DNA of 64,000 nt, taken from contig NMRA01000360.1 of assembly GCA_002633005.1 (NCBI GenBank), positions 378,758 to 442,757 of the forward strand. The letters run 5' to 3'. Below the pieces are notes generated by a model. That model was not told where the DNA came from, searched no databases, and saw only the letters and a list, made by a program, of their open reading frames with translations. Numbering within the stretch: the first letter of the stretch is position 1; each line of letters begins with the position of its first letter. The stretch is from Phoronis australis (Eukaryota > Phoronida > Phoronidae). Shown here piece by piece: positions 42,101 through 54,100 of the stretch. The translations under genes were made by a program, and so were the position numbers.

Positions 42101-45100
42101 GGATCTGATAATTTGAAACAGGAATTCGTGGAAAATGCAGTTAAATTTCAGTTAATTCCAACTGGCAATAAAATTTGCTGAACTCTGATATCATTGGTTT
42201 CTTACAATAGCCTACTGTTGAGTGTCTCTGAAATGCTAATTTCTGATCCTTGCTAGGCATTTTCTAAACAACAACTGCATCATACATCACCAGATATGTA
42301 AATTGTAGATTTCTCCTTTCATTACTGTTATTACCATATTAACAATAACAAAAATTCCTGTGTTTTGTCTGGACAATAGAAGGCCTGGGAATTACTAAAG
42401 TGGTTTTTGTCCGTGGAAATCGTGTGGAAACATTTGTTTGCTTTATTTCAGAATCTCCTTGAGCATGACGTCTTCCACAAGTCTTTGCTCGCCTGCTGCT
42501 TAGAGATTGTCATATTTTCCTACAACTCACAGAGGTAAGACGCATGTCATACCCGTCTTTCAGTTTCATTTTTTGTACACAGTTTTGACTCTTACATGTA
42601 TGTCGTGTTTTCGATGTCTTTTTGCTAAAAATGTTAGTACAGCAGCAACGGTTTTTTGATTTTTCCTTCACTCGAAATAAAGTAAAAGTTTCTTTTTAAC
42701 TACACAATGACTGAGTCATTGTGGAATGCAGATTGTGCCTGTCATTTCGTTTGGTCAAAAGAAGTGAAAGTAGACAAGATGAACGCCTTTTACTGAGTAA
42801 TGTAGAATGCTTTTCTATTGTTTCCTGCTTGGTTGCATAATACGTGTAAACAACAATGAACTCTGAAAAATATAACCACGGATTTTTATTTTAAAGCTGC
42901 ATTTTGCTCTGATTTGTTGGCTGAAAAGAAAAATCAAATTAGGCCTTTTAATCTATGAAATCGGTCTCATGATATACCTTACCTTAGTTGGATTGTATTT
43001 CTGTTGCCAACAAAAAATCAAAACCATCAGCAACTAAAGAAAGTGCTTCGGAGTTCATTGGAGCTGGCCAACCCTAATATTGTGGAGTTGAAAATGGCAT
43101 GTGTATCCATTGCCCTTGTGTCTTAAGTTATAGGCTCGTTTGGCAAAAATTCAACGTACGATGAGTATGGTGATGATTTCAAACCCCAAAACGCGTAACT
43201 TGAGAGAAACACAGCTTAAAGCAAAGGCATCCTTAAAAATGATTACGTTCCCCTTTTAGTCATGTATTCAGCTAGTCACGTGGACGACTGACCTACAGAC
43301 ACACCCATGCGGATGGTCTACCTTCTGCTGTCAGTCTATCCAAGATATTAAAAAGAGTAACCTTTATTCATTAGAGCCACCTGGGGAATGAAAAGTTTCC
43401 CATTACACCTGTCTTATCTCATTGCAGGATATTCCCGTGGATCGTGGAAGTCTTTGAGCTGGCCCCATACCATTTCTACAAGGTGATCGAGTTGCTCATT
43501 CGCTCAGAGGGGGAGCTTTGGAGAGAAGTTGTGAAGCATCTCAACTGTGTGAGTAGTAATACACAGGGATGCGGGTGGGAGTGGCGCGGGTGGGAGTGAT
43601 GCGGGTCATATAGATCAATGGCAGTGTTGGATCATTACTGACAACTACTCAGAATTGTCCAACTTCGGTTCTTGGGTGAAGCTTTCCTGGAAATTTTCCT
43701 CATTTGAACTGAACTGAAATGGAATATCTGTGTCGTGTATGGTGCTAAATCAAGAAAAAGCAGATTGGGGCAATTGCTTTGTGCCTTCCAACTCATTCAT
43801 TAACGGTTTCTATCAAATCCAAGTGTGTCTATTTTGGCACAACAAGCAGGGTGTTAATATTGCTGCAAATAAGTATCAGTCGTATTCATATTTGGTATTT
43901 TAGTCCTTTTTCATTGTACTCTAATCTCTTGTAATGGTCGAGATGAATGTTGTTCTGTATATTTTTGTGTTTTGCAAATTAAAAATATTTATTTTGGGCC
44001 TATGTATGTATGAATACCTTAATGAATGTTTTCAGATATAAGTTCTCATTTAAGGATATCCAATTCCTGTGACAAATGGTCACTTTTTTTCCGTGCTTGA
44101 TCAAATGGCTGTTTTCACTTTAGATTGAGGAGAGTATCCTAGACTCTCTGGCGTGGAAGTCTGATTCGCCATTATGGGTGACAGTCAACATTGGAGGTGG
44201 GACGATACCACCATATGAGGAAGTGAGTCAACCTATTGTACTACTACTTTCAGTGTATGTCTTTAGGGGAAGTAGGTTGTTGAATTATCAAATGGATGAG
44301 ATTAAGTAAAAAAATGGTTCTTCATTAATATTGTATACTTAACTAATAATTTGTAAAAATCCAATCATTATTATTTTTTAAGATGTTTATGTGAAGATGC
44401 TCTCTGATATGAATTCAATGTGTCTTTAGGGGAAGTAGGTTGTTGAATTATCAAATGGATGAGATTAAGTAAAAAAATGGTTCTTCATTAATATTGTATT
44501 CTTAACTAATAATTTGTAAAAATCCAATCATTATTATTTTTTAAGATGTTTATGTGAAGATGCTCTCTGATATGAATTCAATGTTTCAAGTTGCTCTACT
44601 CGATGAGGTTGTTGGCCTTGCTGTAGTTCCCTTTGTCTCCTCCAGGTGTCTCTACCCGACTCCAACACCAATGGGTCCAACCCATTACAGTCCCCAGTCC
44701 TACGTCATCCTGCCGTCAACAGACTGACCGGTGTTGATTCCAGGCAGAGCCTCATTATGAAGAAAGGTGAGTGCATAATTAAAATAGTTAGACCTGCCCT
44801 CCATTGTAAGAACGAACTTTTGATTTAGGCCATTTTATGAAATAGGCCTCAAATTGTTTTTTATGCGCCCACCTATTTATATGTGGGTACATATTGTCGT
44901 CATCTCTGTCTGGGCATCCGGCGTCTGCTGCTGTATCTCCTAAACCCTTTGCGGGATCTTATTGAAATTTGGCTGGTGTGTTCCTAGGGGGTTGAGGACA
45001 GAGGGCAACAAGTTTCAGACCAACCTGAATACCGCTGTGCCTCCTAGTGGGAATTTCAGTTTTTTACGTTTGCCTCTGTATTGTCAAAATTCCTCAACTG

Positions 45101-48100
45101 ATTTTCCTGAAATTTGGCACATAGGCATGTATTAATGAAGTGACGCTATCTTTCCATTTTCGGATGGATTCGAGGCATTTTGTGCCATCTAGTGGCCATT
45201 TTTACTATTTTCGAGTCTGTTTTTGGGCGTCTGCCCTTCTATCAACCAAACCACTCTATGAATGATTGTGAAAATTGGCATGTATGCTCTTACTATGAAG
45301 AGGATGGTTGACGATGGTTTTCCGATGACTTCAACTACAGTGGCACCTCATAGTGGCAGTTTTGTTTGTTTTTGCGCCCATGGCTGTATGGCCTAAACGC
45401 TCTACGGGAGCTTTATTGAATTTAGCAAATGTATTTACTTGAAGTTGACAGCAGACGATGAAGACTTTCTGACAGATCGGACTACCGGTGTGCCCCCTAG
45501 TGGCAATTTTAGTTATTTACGTTTAATGCTGTATCTTCAAAAGTCCTCAACGGATTTCCATAAAACTTGGCAGATAGGCATCTATTAATGAGTTGATGTT
45601 AGCCATTCATTTTCAGATTGATTCAAGGTATTTTGCGCCACCTAGTGGCCATTTTTGTTGTTTCGAATCTGTCTGTCCCTCAGTTAACCAAACCACTCCA
45701 AAGATGATTGTGAAAATTGGTTTGTATGTTCTTATTATGTGGAGGACAGTTGACGACTGACGGCTGTGGCGCCTCCTAGTAGCAGTTTCGTTTTTTGCAC
45801 CTAAACCTGTATATCCTAAGCCTTCTGCTGGATCTTCATTAATTTTAACATGTTTATTTATATGAAGTTAACAACAGAAGACGACGACTTTCAGACGGAT
45901 CCAACGAACATTGTGCCCCCAAGTGGCATTTTCATTTTTTCCCGTTTTCCTCTGTTTCTCTTGCAATTCCTTGACGAGTATTCATGAAATTTGTTAAATA
46001 GCTTTCTTTTAAAGAAACGATTACATTTTCCAGTTTTCAGACTGATTCAATGTTTTTTGCGACATTGTTACTATTTTCTAGTTGTTTTTGGCATCCGCCC
46101 TCTGTTGACCAAACCACTTTTAGGATGATTGTGAAAATTGGCGTATATGTTCTTAGTATGAAGAGGACAGTTGGCGATGATTTTCCGACTTCAATTACTG
46201 TGTCGCCTCCTAATGGCAGTTTTTTTTGCGCCTTTAGCTGTATCTCCTTAGCCCTCTGCAGGATCTTTATTAATTTTAGCAAGTGTATTTATATGGAGTT
46301 GACAACGGAAGACGACAAATTTCAGATGGGTCCGATGAATGCTTTGCCCCCTAGTGGGAATTTCATTTTTCTGTTTTCCCCTGTTTCTCTAAAGTTCCTT
46401 TACAGATTTTCATGAAATGTGGTAAATAGCTTTCTGTTAAAAAACGGTGACGTTTTCCCATTTTTTGATGGATTCGAATTATTTTGCACCATCTAGTGGC
46501 CATTTTTATGATACAGATAAATACCCCTAGAAGCACACCATTTTCAGTGCATTTGTGGGCGCATTTCAATGCTCAGGGTTGCTCTCGTAAAAAGTCAGTG
46601 CTTGTTTTGCATTTTCATGCTAATAGTAAATCTCCTTCTGCTTGCAGACCCCCTGCAATCACCAACTGGTCCTTCAGCCAGTGATCGGTTCAGCTCTCCC
46701 GCTGCAGGCTCAGCTAAGCGTCGCCTGTTCGGTCCACCCAGTAATCCAATCTCTACAGGGACACCTACAACGGGGGTGTCAACACAACCCACTCAGTTAA
46801 TCGCCTATCAGTCTGTACAGACCACAGATGGAAAACCGGTGAGTGTGACAGTGACTTGCTCTTCGACATATGGCTGGCGATCGTCCACATTTTTTAAAGA
46901 ATGTAGCGTGGTTAAAATAGAATAATGTAATGCTGAGTGGCGCTGTCAAATCTGTTTATGAGTTATGATGGTGCTTAACATGTTGCATTCTAATTTTCCT
47001 GTTATGCGCCCACTTATTTTTATGTGGACGCATTATGCCGTCATCTCCACCCGTCCGTCTGGCATCCGCTGCTTTATCTCCAAAACCGATTCACGTATGT
47101 TCCTCAAATTTTGCACATGTGTTCCTTTCATATATGGGACGACATGAGCGAACTTTCGGATGGATCCGACTACCAGTGTGCCCCCTAGTGGCAATTTTAG
47201 TTTTTACATTTACCACTGTATCTTTAAAGGTCCTCAACATATTTTCACAAAATTTGGTATATAGGCGTCTATTATTAGTGAGGCAACGCTATCCTCCCGT
47301 TTTAGGATGGATTCGACGTAGTTTGCGCCACCTAGTGGCCGTTGTTACTGTTTTCAAGAGTCCGTTTTTTAGCGTCCACCCCTCTATCACCCAAACCGCT
47401 CTAAGCATGATTGTGAAAATTGGCATGTATGTTCTTACTATGAAGAGGACGGTCGACGATGACAACTTCGACTACTGTGGCGCCTCATAGTGGTAGTTTT
47501 GTTTTGTGCCCATAGCTGTACCTCCTAAGCCCACTGCAGGATCTTTATTAAATTTAATTAGTAAGTGTCTTTATAAGAAGCTAACAACAGACAATGATGA
47601 CTTTCAGGCGGATCCAATGAACAGTGTGCCCCCTATTGGCAATTTCATTTTATTCTGTTTTACTTTGTGTCTCTGAAGTTCAGTGACAGATTTTTATGAA
47701 ATTAGGTGTATGGCTTTCTACTAAAGAAGCAATGACATTTTCCTATTTTCCTATCGATTGTACGTTTTTGCGCCATATAGTGGCCATAATTATGAAACAA
47801 ATATACAACCCTAAAAGCACACCATTTGCAATACATTCGTGAGCGCATTTCAACACACTGCATTGCTCTTGATATATTTCATGAACATACTAAATAAGGT
47901 TTATTTAGTTCACCGATGTGTATTCAGTTGAGTCAATATTTGTCCTAATGGCATTCCTCTCATAGTTTAAAACATGGGCAGCGATAAAATGCAGTTTCCT
48001 GGTGCAGTGAAAATGGTATTTTGTCTCTTTAAGCTGCTGTAAACGCTTGGTTTAGACCTCACAAGCTGGTCTCATCTTGTGCTTAGACCTCCTCACAAGC

Positions 48101-51100
48101 GGGTCTCATCTTGTGTTTAGACCTCCTCAGAAGCTGATCTCATCTTGTGCTTAGACCTCCTCACAAGCTGGTCTCATCTTGTGCTTAGACCTCCTCACAA
48201 GCGGGTCTCGTGCTTTACTTAGATGAGAAGTTGTTCTCAGCTTGGACAGACCCGATAGTTCACTGCTGCTTGAGACTGTACTCAGTGAATAAAGTGATCG
48301 GCCGTTGCAAGCCTGGTCTAAGCTGGTGAATTTTTTTGGTCTAAACTCTTTCTAAGCCACAAACCATGGGAGTGATTAGCAAGATAACACCAGTTCTTCA
48401 CAAATCAGTGTTTTCCCTACGTGTTAAAACATGGTGCCTCACCGTATTTTAATTTGAAATGTTTTCCACTGAGTGTTGAAATCTTCAGCTGCGTTTGAGG
48501 ACTCTAAGCCATGTTTTAAAAGTCCTGAACTATCTTTGAAAAGCCAGAGTTGCAAGACAAATGATTGAAACAGTGCTGAATGGTGATTTTTATTTTCATT
48601 ATCTTGCAGTCAAAAGGATAGTGACAGGCCCAGCAAGTGAAAATAATGTCTAATTCTCGCTGTTTCTGAATTATTTAACAGAAGCGAAATAAGGTTGTAG
48701 AATTTGCACCATGTTTGAATTCTTGCTCAGGGAGAATCCTGCAAATTTTAGTGGTCTAAACCAGAACCTAGATTTTCAGCATCTTTATTTCTTCATTTGT
48801 ATGGCTATTATTTTTAAGACGGATTATTCCATGCTCGGTCCTCATGTGTGTTCTATCATATGGCAGGTATTGATTCCCGTCACATTAATCCCCGCCCAGT
48901 CACCGCAGGGGTCCTCAAACCCTGGCTCTGGTGGAGGTACGCCTGTCAAGGGGAAGAAGAAAACAGGCTCTCTGGCACTATTCTTCAGAAAGGTAAAAGT
49001 GAGATGGAGTTAAGAAGTTCGAGTTTGTTTTCTAAGGCCGGTTAATTCAGTTTGTAGTCCAGGGCCGGGTCATAAAGTTAGTAGTCTAGGGCAGAGTTAT
49101 ACAGTTTGGTGTCTGAAGCCAAGGTTGGATGAAGATAGCTCTGTAACAATTCACAATGCAGTCCGATTGGTATAGAATTGTACGGCACACTTGGTTGTAG
49201 TTCTGATCAGGAAATTGGAAATTAGGGTAGACAGAAGATGTTTATTCCTCTGGAAGGTTGATGTGATTTTTATGAAGAGATTTTCATGTGATTATTTTAA
49301 CCCTCGCAATTAGTCAAAGAACACCTTGTGAGTGTTCTCTTGGCACGCTTATGCCGGTTCGTCTAAAAGGAGAAATGAAATTGTTTCTACTCTGAATCTG
49401 AAATGCAGAATTCCTTGTGGTTGGCGCTTGAAAGTTTTCTCCATGTTACGAGTCCCCAGCTGGACATGTACATTTTGGTTTTGGTACACTTGAGTCAGTT
49501 CCTTTTCCATCGACTAGGTGTACCACCTGGCAAGCGTGCGCATGAAGGATCTCTGCGACCGGCTCGGAATAGGCAGAGATCTGCGCCAGAAAGTGTGGAC
49601 GTGTTTTGAGAACGTTATGGTGCACCACTCTGATTTACTCAAGGACAGGCACCTTGACCAATTTATCATGTGTTCCATTTACATGATGTCCAAGGTGAGT
49701 TGATGTTGGTATTAAGGTTGCTTTTAAAGTCTTACACAGTGCATGTAAGTCGCAAACTTGTGGCTGTGAAACTTCCTGCTGTGGAATTCAAAGAACTCTA
49801 TTCGGTCTATAACCAATACCCAGCTCCTAAACAGATCTGAAGGTCCACCAAAGGGCTTTTCACCACGTGGTGAAATGGATGTAAACCAAGAGAATGGGAG
49901 GAAAATTTTTGTTCAGTGTTTTAGCACTAACCAAATCAAATTCCCTTGGCACATTTAGAAAACTGCAAACAGTCTTACCAGTGAAATTTCACCTCTACTT
50001 TTCTCTAACAACGATGAATCAAATCGTCTGCCGTCTTTTAATCTTAGTTTTTTACCTAATAACGTCATGTATTGACCCGATTGCCAGCCAATCAGCCAAG
50101 TGAATGCTTCAGTTCATGAGTTCACAAAAAATGCGAGAGTGGGAGAGTGACTAGCAAATGGTAAAACAGTTGAATCTTCAAGTGAATACGTTCTGTCGAA
50201 GGGCTTGATTTCTGTGCAATTATTTTTGCAGTATTATTTCAGCAAATAAATGTGTTCATGCAATCTCAATTTCGACGCGTGCGGGTTAATGTTTGACGTG
50301 CAATTCGAGTGATTTGTATGGCACTTGATTCTACACTCTTTCACTGTGTGGACTTCCAACCCTGTTTACTGACTGTTTGGTCCATGGCTTTAGCATGTGT
50401 ATTAAAAAACAAAATAAAGCGTTCCGCCACAAAACTTGAACCAAAACCATAGTTTTCAAAGATGGAAGTTTATAATATTGGTTTTCTCTCGCCCTATTGA
50501 TCGCTGCTCCGAGATAGGTCGCTTGTTTGAGAAAGTACCAATACTTTCCAATATTGTGTCCTGGTCATTATAGTTAACCCTGAAAAACAATAGTCTAATA
50601 CTGAGTCAAGTGCATTGTTTAGGGTCGTTTGCGTGAGGGAGAACAGTCATTTTTGGCTTAGTGATATTGGTGTCGAGTCGTCACTTTTCTAACCTGTACT
50701 GAACACATCACTGCCTTGAATTTGGTGCCATCGCACAGATATTACACATCCTAGGTGAGTCTGTTAGGTTTCGAACACTTCGGTTTCAGTCTTTAACTAA
50801 TCAGTCTTAAAATCTTAGTCTTAAAATGGGTGTTGGACTGTTTGAATATTGTTGAACATTTATATTAAAAGGTGACTGAATCCGGCCAGTCCTTCCAAGA
50901 GATCATGAAGATGTACAGGTTGCAGCCCCAAGCAAATAGCCATGTAAGCTATATTAGACAACTGTTCACAATTGTTTGTTCATAAGTTTGAATAGAGAAA
51001 TAGTGTTTGGAATTTACTATCATTTGAAACGGTCATCAATCAAGTCGAATAATGTTCTCAACTTTTTTTTGTTCCTTAAAGCTATGTCTAAATAGGGACA

Positions 51101-54100
51101 AGGTATACAGCAATTTATGAAGACAAAAGTAATTGTACAAGCCATAACTAATCATACAAGATACCGTTTCCCTGTCACAATTGGTCCTTCTAGCTTGTTT
51201 GATGCGAGTATTAAGGAACATGTTATGATGATATGCACATTATTTTTCATTGATGGCACGTTTTGAATCGCTTTAAAACTGATTGAACAATGTTTTTGTT
51301 GATCTGTCTTACTTGTGTAACATTGGTTTGACACTGTAAAAATAATTATGAAAACCAGAAAACACCATCTACACGTCACTTTTGCTCAACCTCAAATAAT
51401 GAATTTTTACGAGCGTCAAATTTAGAAAGCACAATAAAAATATTCTGCCAAACTGCTTGAAGGATTGTTATGAAAATTGGAAGAGGTGTTCTTACTGAGA
51501 AGAGAATGGCTAATGTTGATTTTCGTACGAGTCCAACTACTGACATTTTTTTGCCTGTGGCTCAATATCTACCAGGACACTTGATGTATCTTAATAAAAA
51601 TGGGGGCTGCCCTCATTTGCACATGGCAGCGTATATCTGCATTGCCCTTGTTTTCTCTGAACAGTGAGGCTGAGATTTCAAAATGAGTCAATTACAGACC
51701 AGAAACAATTGCGCTATTTTGTTTGGCCTTACGGGCAGCAGTTTTCACCACAATGTAGACCTGGGGTCTGTTTCATGAAAAAGGACTTATGGTTTAATTA
51801 CAAATTAGGTGGTATGCTCCATATATTTCTGAAAAATATAAAAAAATCTCACCTGAGCAAAAGTGCAAGGTCTCTTAGAACATATACACGACTGCAAGTT
51901 TCTGAGAACAAATCTCTATTAGTTATTTCTAGACTGTGATGAACTCGTAGTTACTTAGCTAAACCTTTATTTAGCAGTTGTAAAGTGAAAGTGAAAGAAC
52001 AAATTTCTCTCTTAAATCTTAAGTCGCCCTCCATGAAACAGACCCTTTACCTTATTCTTAGCAATATATGGTAATAGTCATTTTTAATTTGGGTCATGCC
52101 ATCTCCTACAGGTGTATAGAAGTGTACTGCTGGCACATCGCCATCGACGGACTTCAGGGGGCAGTAGTGATAGCGGAGGTCGTAACGGTGCCAGTCGGTC
52201 ATCATCGCCCACAGATGCGGATGAAAAAGAGAAAAGTGAGTGTTGGTGTTCTTTTGTTGTATTCCTAGTTATTTTGTTTTTTACACCAAAGCCATGATAG
52301 ACAGGTGCATTCAGTATTTTGATTTAATGTTCCTCGCTGTAATGCTATTGAACGTATTTACACAATGTTTCTGTTTCAGAGAGGGCTGAACGCCTGAGCT
52401 CCATCCGATCCACTAGTACTTTACCGGTGCCCCAGCCCAACAGCCAGCCCCCCACCCCCACCAGGATGCTTGGTGTCGCTGCCACCTTTGAATCAGAAGA
52501 CCGCGGCGATGTGATCAAATTCTACAACTCTGTACGTCATCATGTTATGTTTTCAAGCTTTGTGATATAATCTGTCAGAATTAGTGCTGTTTCAATTACC
52601 ATCTTAGAGATTGTTGTTGGATAGGATGGTGTTTTTGAAGTCATCAGTTTTGACAGGATGTGCAAAATGATAAAATCCATTGTTTTTGTGATTTTCTTAC
52701 AGATAGTTAATTATCACCATTGTCTGCCACACATTCACCGAGACCAGCAACTTTACCTGTCAAATATAATTAAATTACTCTGTCTTTTATTAATTGAGAT
52801 TTTGCTCAGCCAGCAGAGCATTTGAGAGTTTGTATCCTGGCAGGGACTGTTCTCAGAAAATCACTTTCTTTGCCAACATCACTTGAAACTGCCGTTTCCT
52901 TCTTTTCTGATATATCTCATCCTGGACGTTACATCACTATTACATCAGTATTACATCACACAGAGGATCGAAACACTTGCAATCCTGTGATTTGTTTCTT
53001 CAAAGCATTAGTGTACCAGATCATTTGATGTTTATGTAATGAAAACTCACCAAAGAAGTTTGTTGTATTGTATCTTATGCATTGCAGGTTTTTGTCAAGA
53101 AACTTAAGGAATTCGCCCTCAAGTTCAGTAGTAATCAACAGGTAATACTTTCAGTGTTATAGTGATTTGAAAATCTGAGTTACCCTATTTTGCGCTTGTT
53201 TCTGAAAGAGCGATTTTCCAAAAGTTTCTTTGCCAAAATGTTTCGCATACAGGCACAAGCAGTCAGTTACTGGTTGTAGATGTTCATGTGTTGAACTGGG
53301 GATTTTGTGTGTCTTGTCCATATTTAGTAGTCTTGTAGTTGGTTATTCTTAAATTCAGTACACGTCTACCTCAACCTTTTTGTGATGAATGAGTCAAGAT
53401 CCACACGCGTGCTATTTTAAAACTTTTTCCTTGGTTTTACTGGTGTGATTTGCATATAGAAATGCGTGGCTAATTCCAGTAATGTGGGAAAACTAAGTGA
53501 TCCCAAGAAAGGTGGTTTTGACAGTCAGTGAGGTGGGTTGGGAGTCGACTCGAAGGTCAAAATCTTTACTCTAGCTAATGTTTATATGTAAAAGTTAACC
53601 TGCTTGGCAGATATTGTGTGTTGTGTCAAAAAAGCCTTATTATAATTCTGCATCCTGTGATGATACCCGGTCTTCGTTCATAGTGCCCCGCGTTATCGCC
53701 CATGCCGGAGCAGCGGCTGCACAGCACATCGCCCCGCCGGCAGGTGTCCAAGAACCACGAAGTATACATCTCTCCCATCAAGGGTATCTCGGCCACGCCC
53801 CTCAGCCCTGCCAGTCGACTACTCTATTGCTTCAATAGGAGCCCCTCTAAGGTAAGGTTTACTTGTCGTGAGGAACATTCAGTGATAGTAAGGATGTACT
53901 GAGCAACCTCTGGTTGAATTTTCTGTCTGTCAGCCTATTTATTTTCTTGCTCACCTCTTAAATTTGTGTTAGGAAGTTGCTAAAAAGTGCGTCTGGCACC
54001 TTTAAACGCGAAGGCAACGTTTTTTCAAGTCTTTTTTAGCAAAAATAAGGTTCGTTGGTTATCCCAGACACATTTTCCACTTAATTACAGCTTTTTGTAA

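Larger units (their letters stand above)
46839..48866 (+). other. RBL intron 15
   Basis: Holds periodic element copy 2 (47004-47848) and a 34-bp minisatellite (48056-48222). The remainder shows nothing. Confidence 0.65.
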
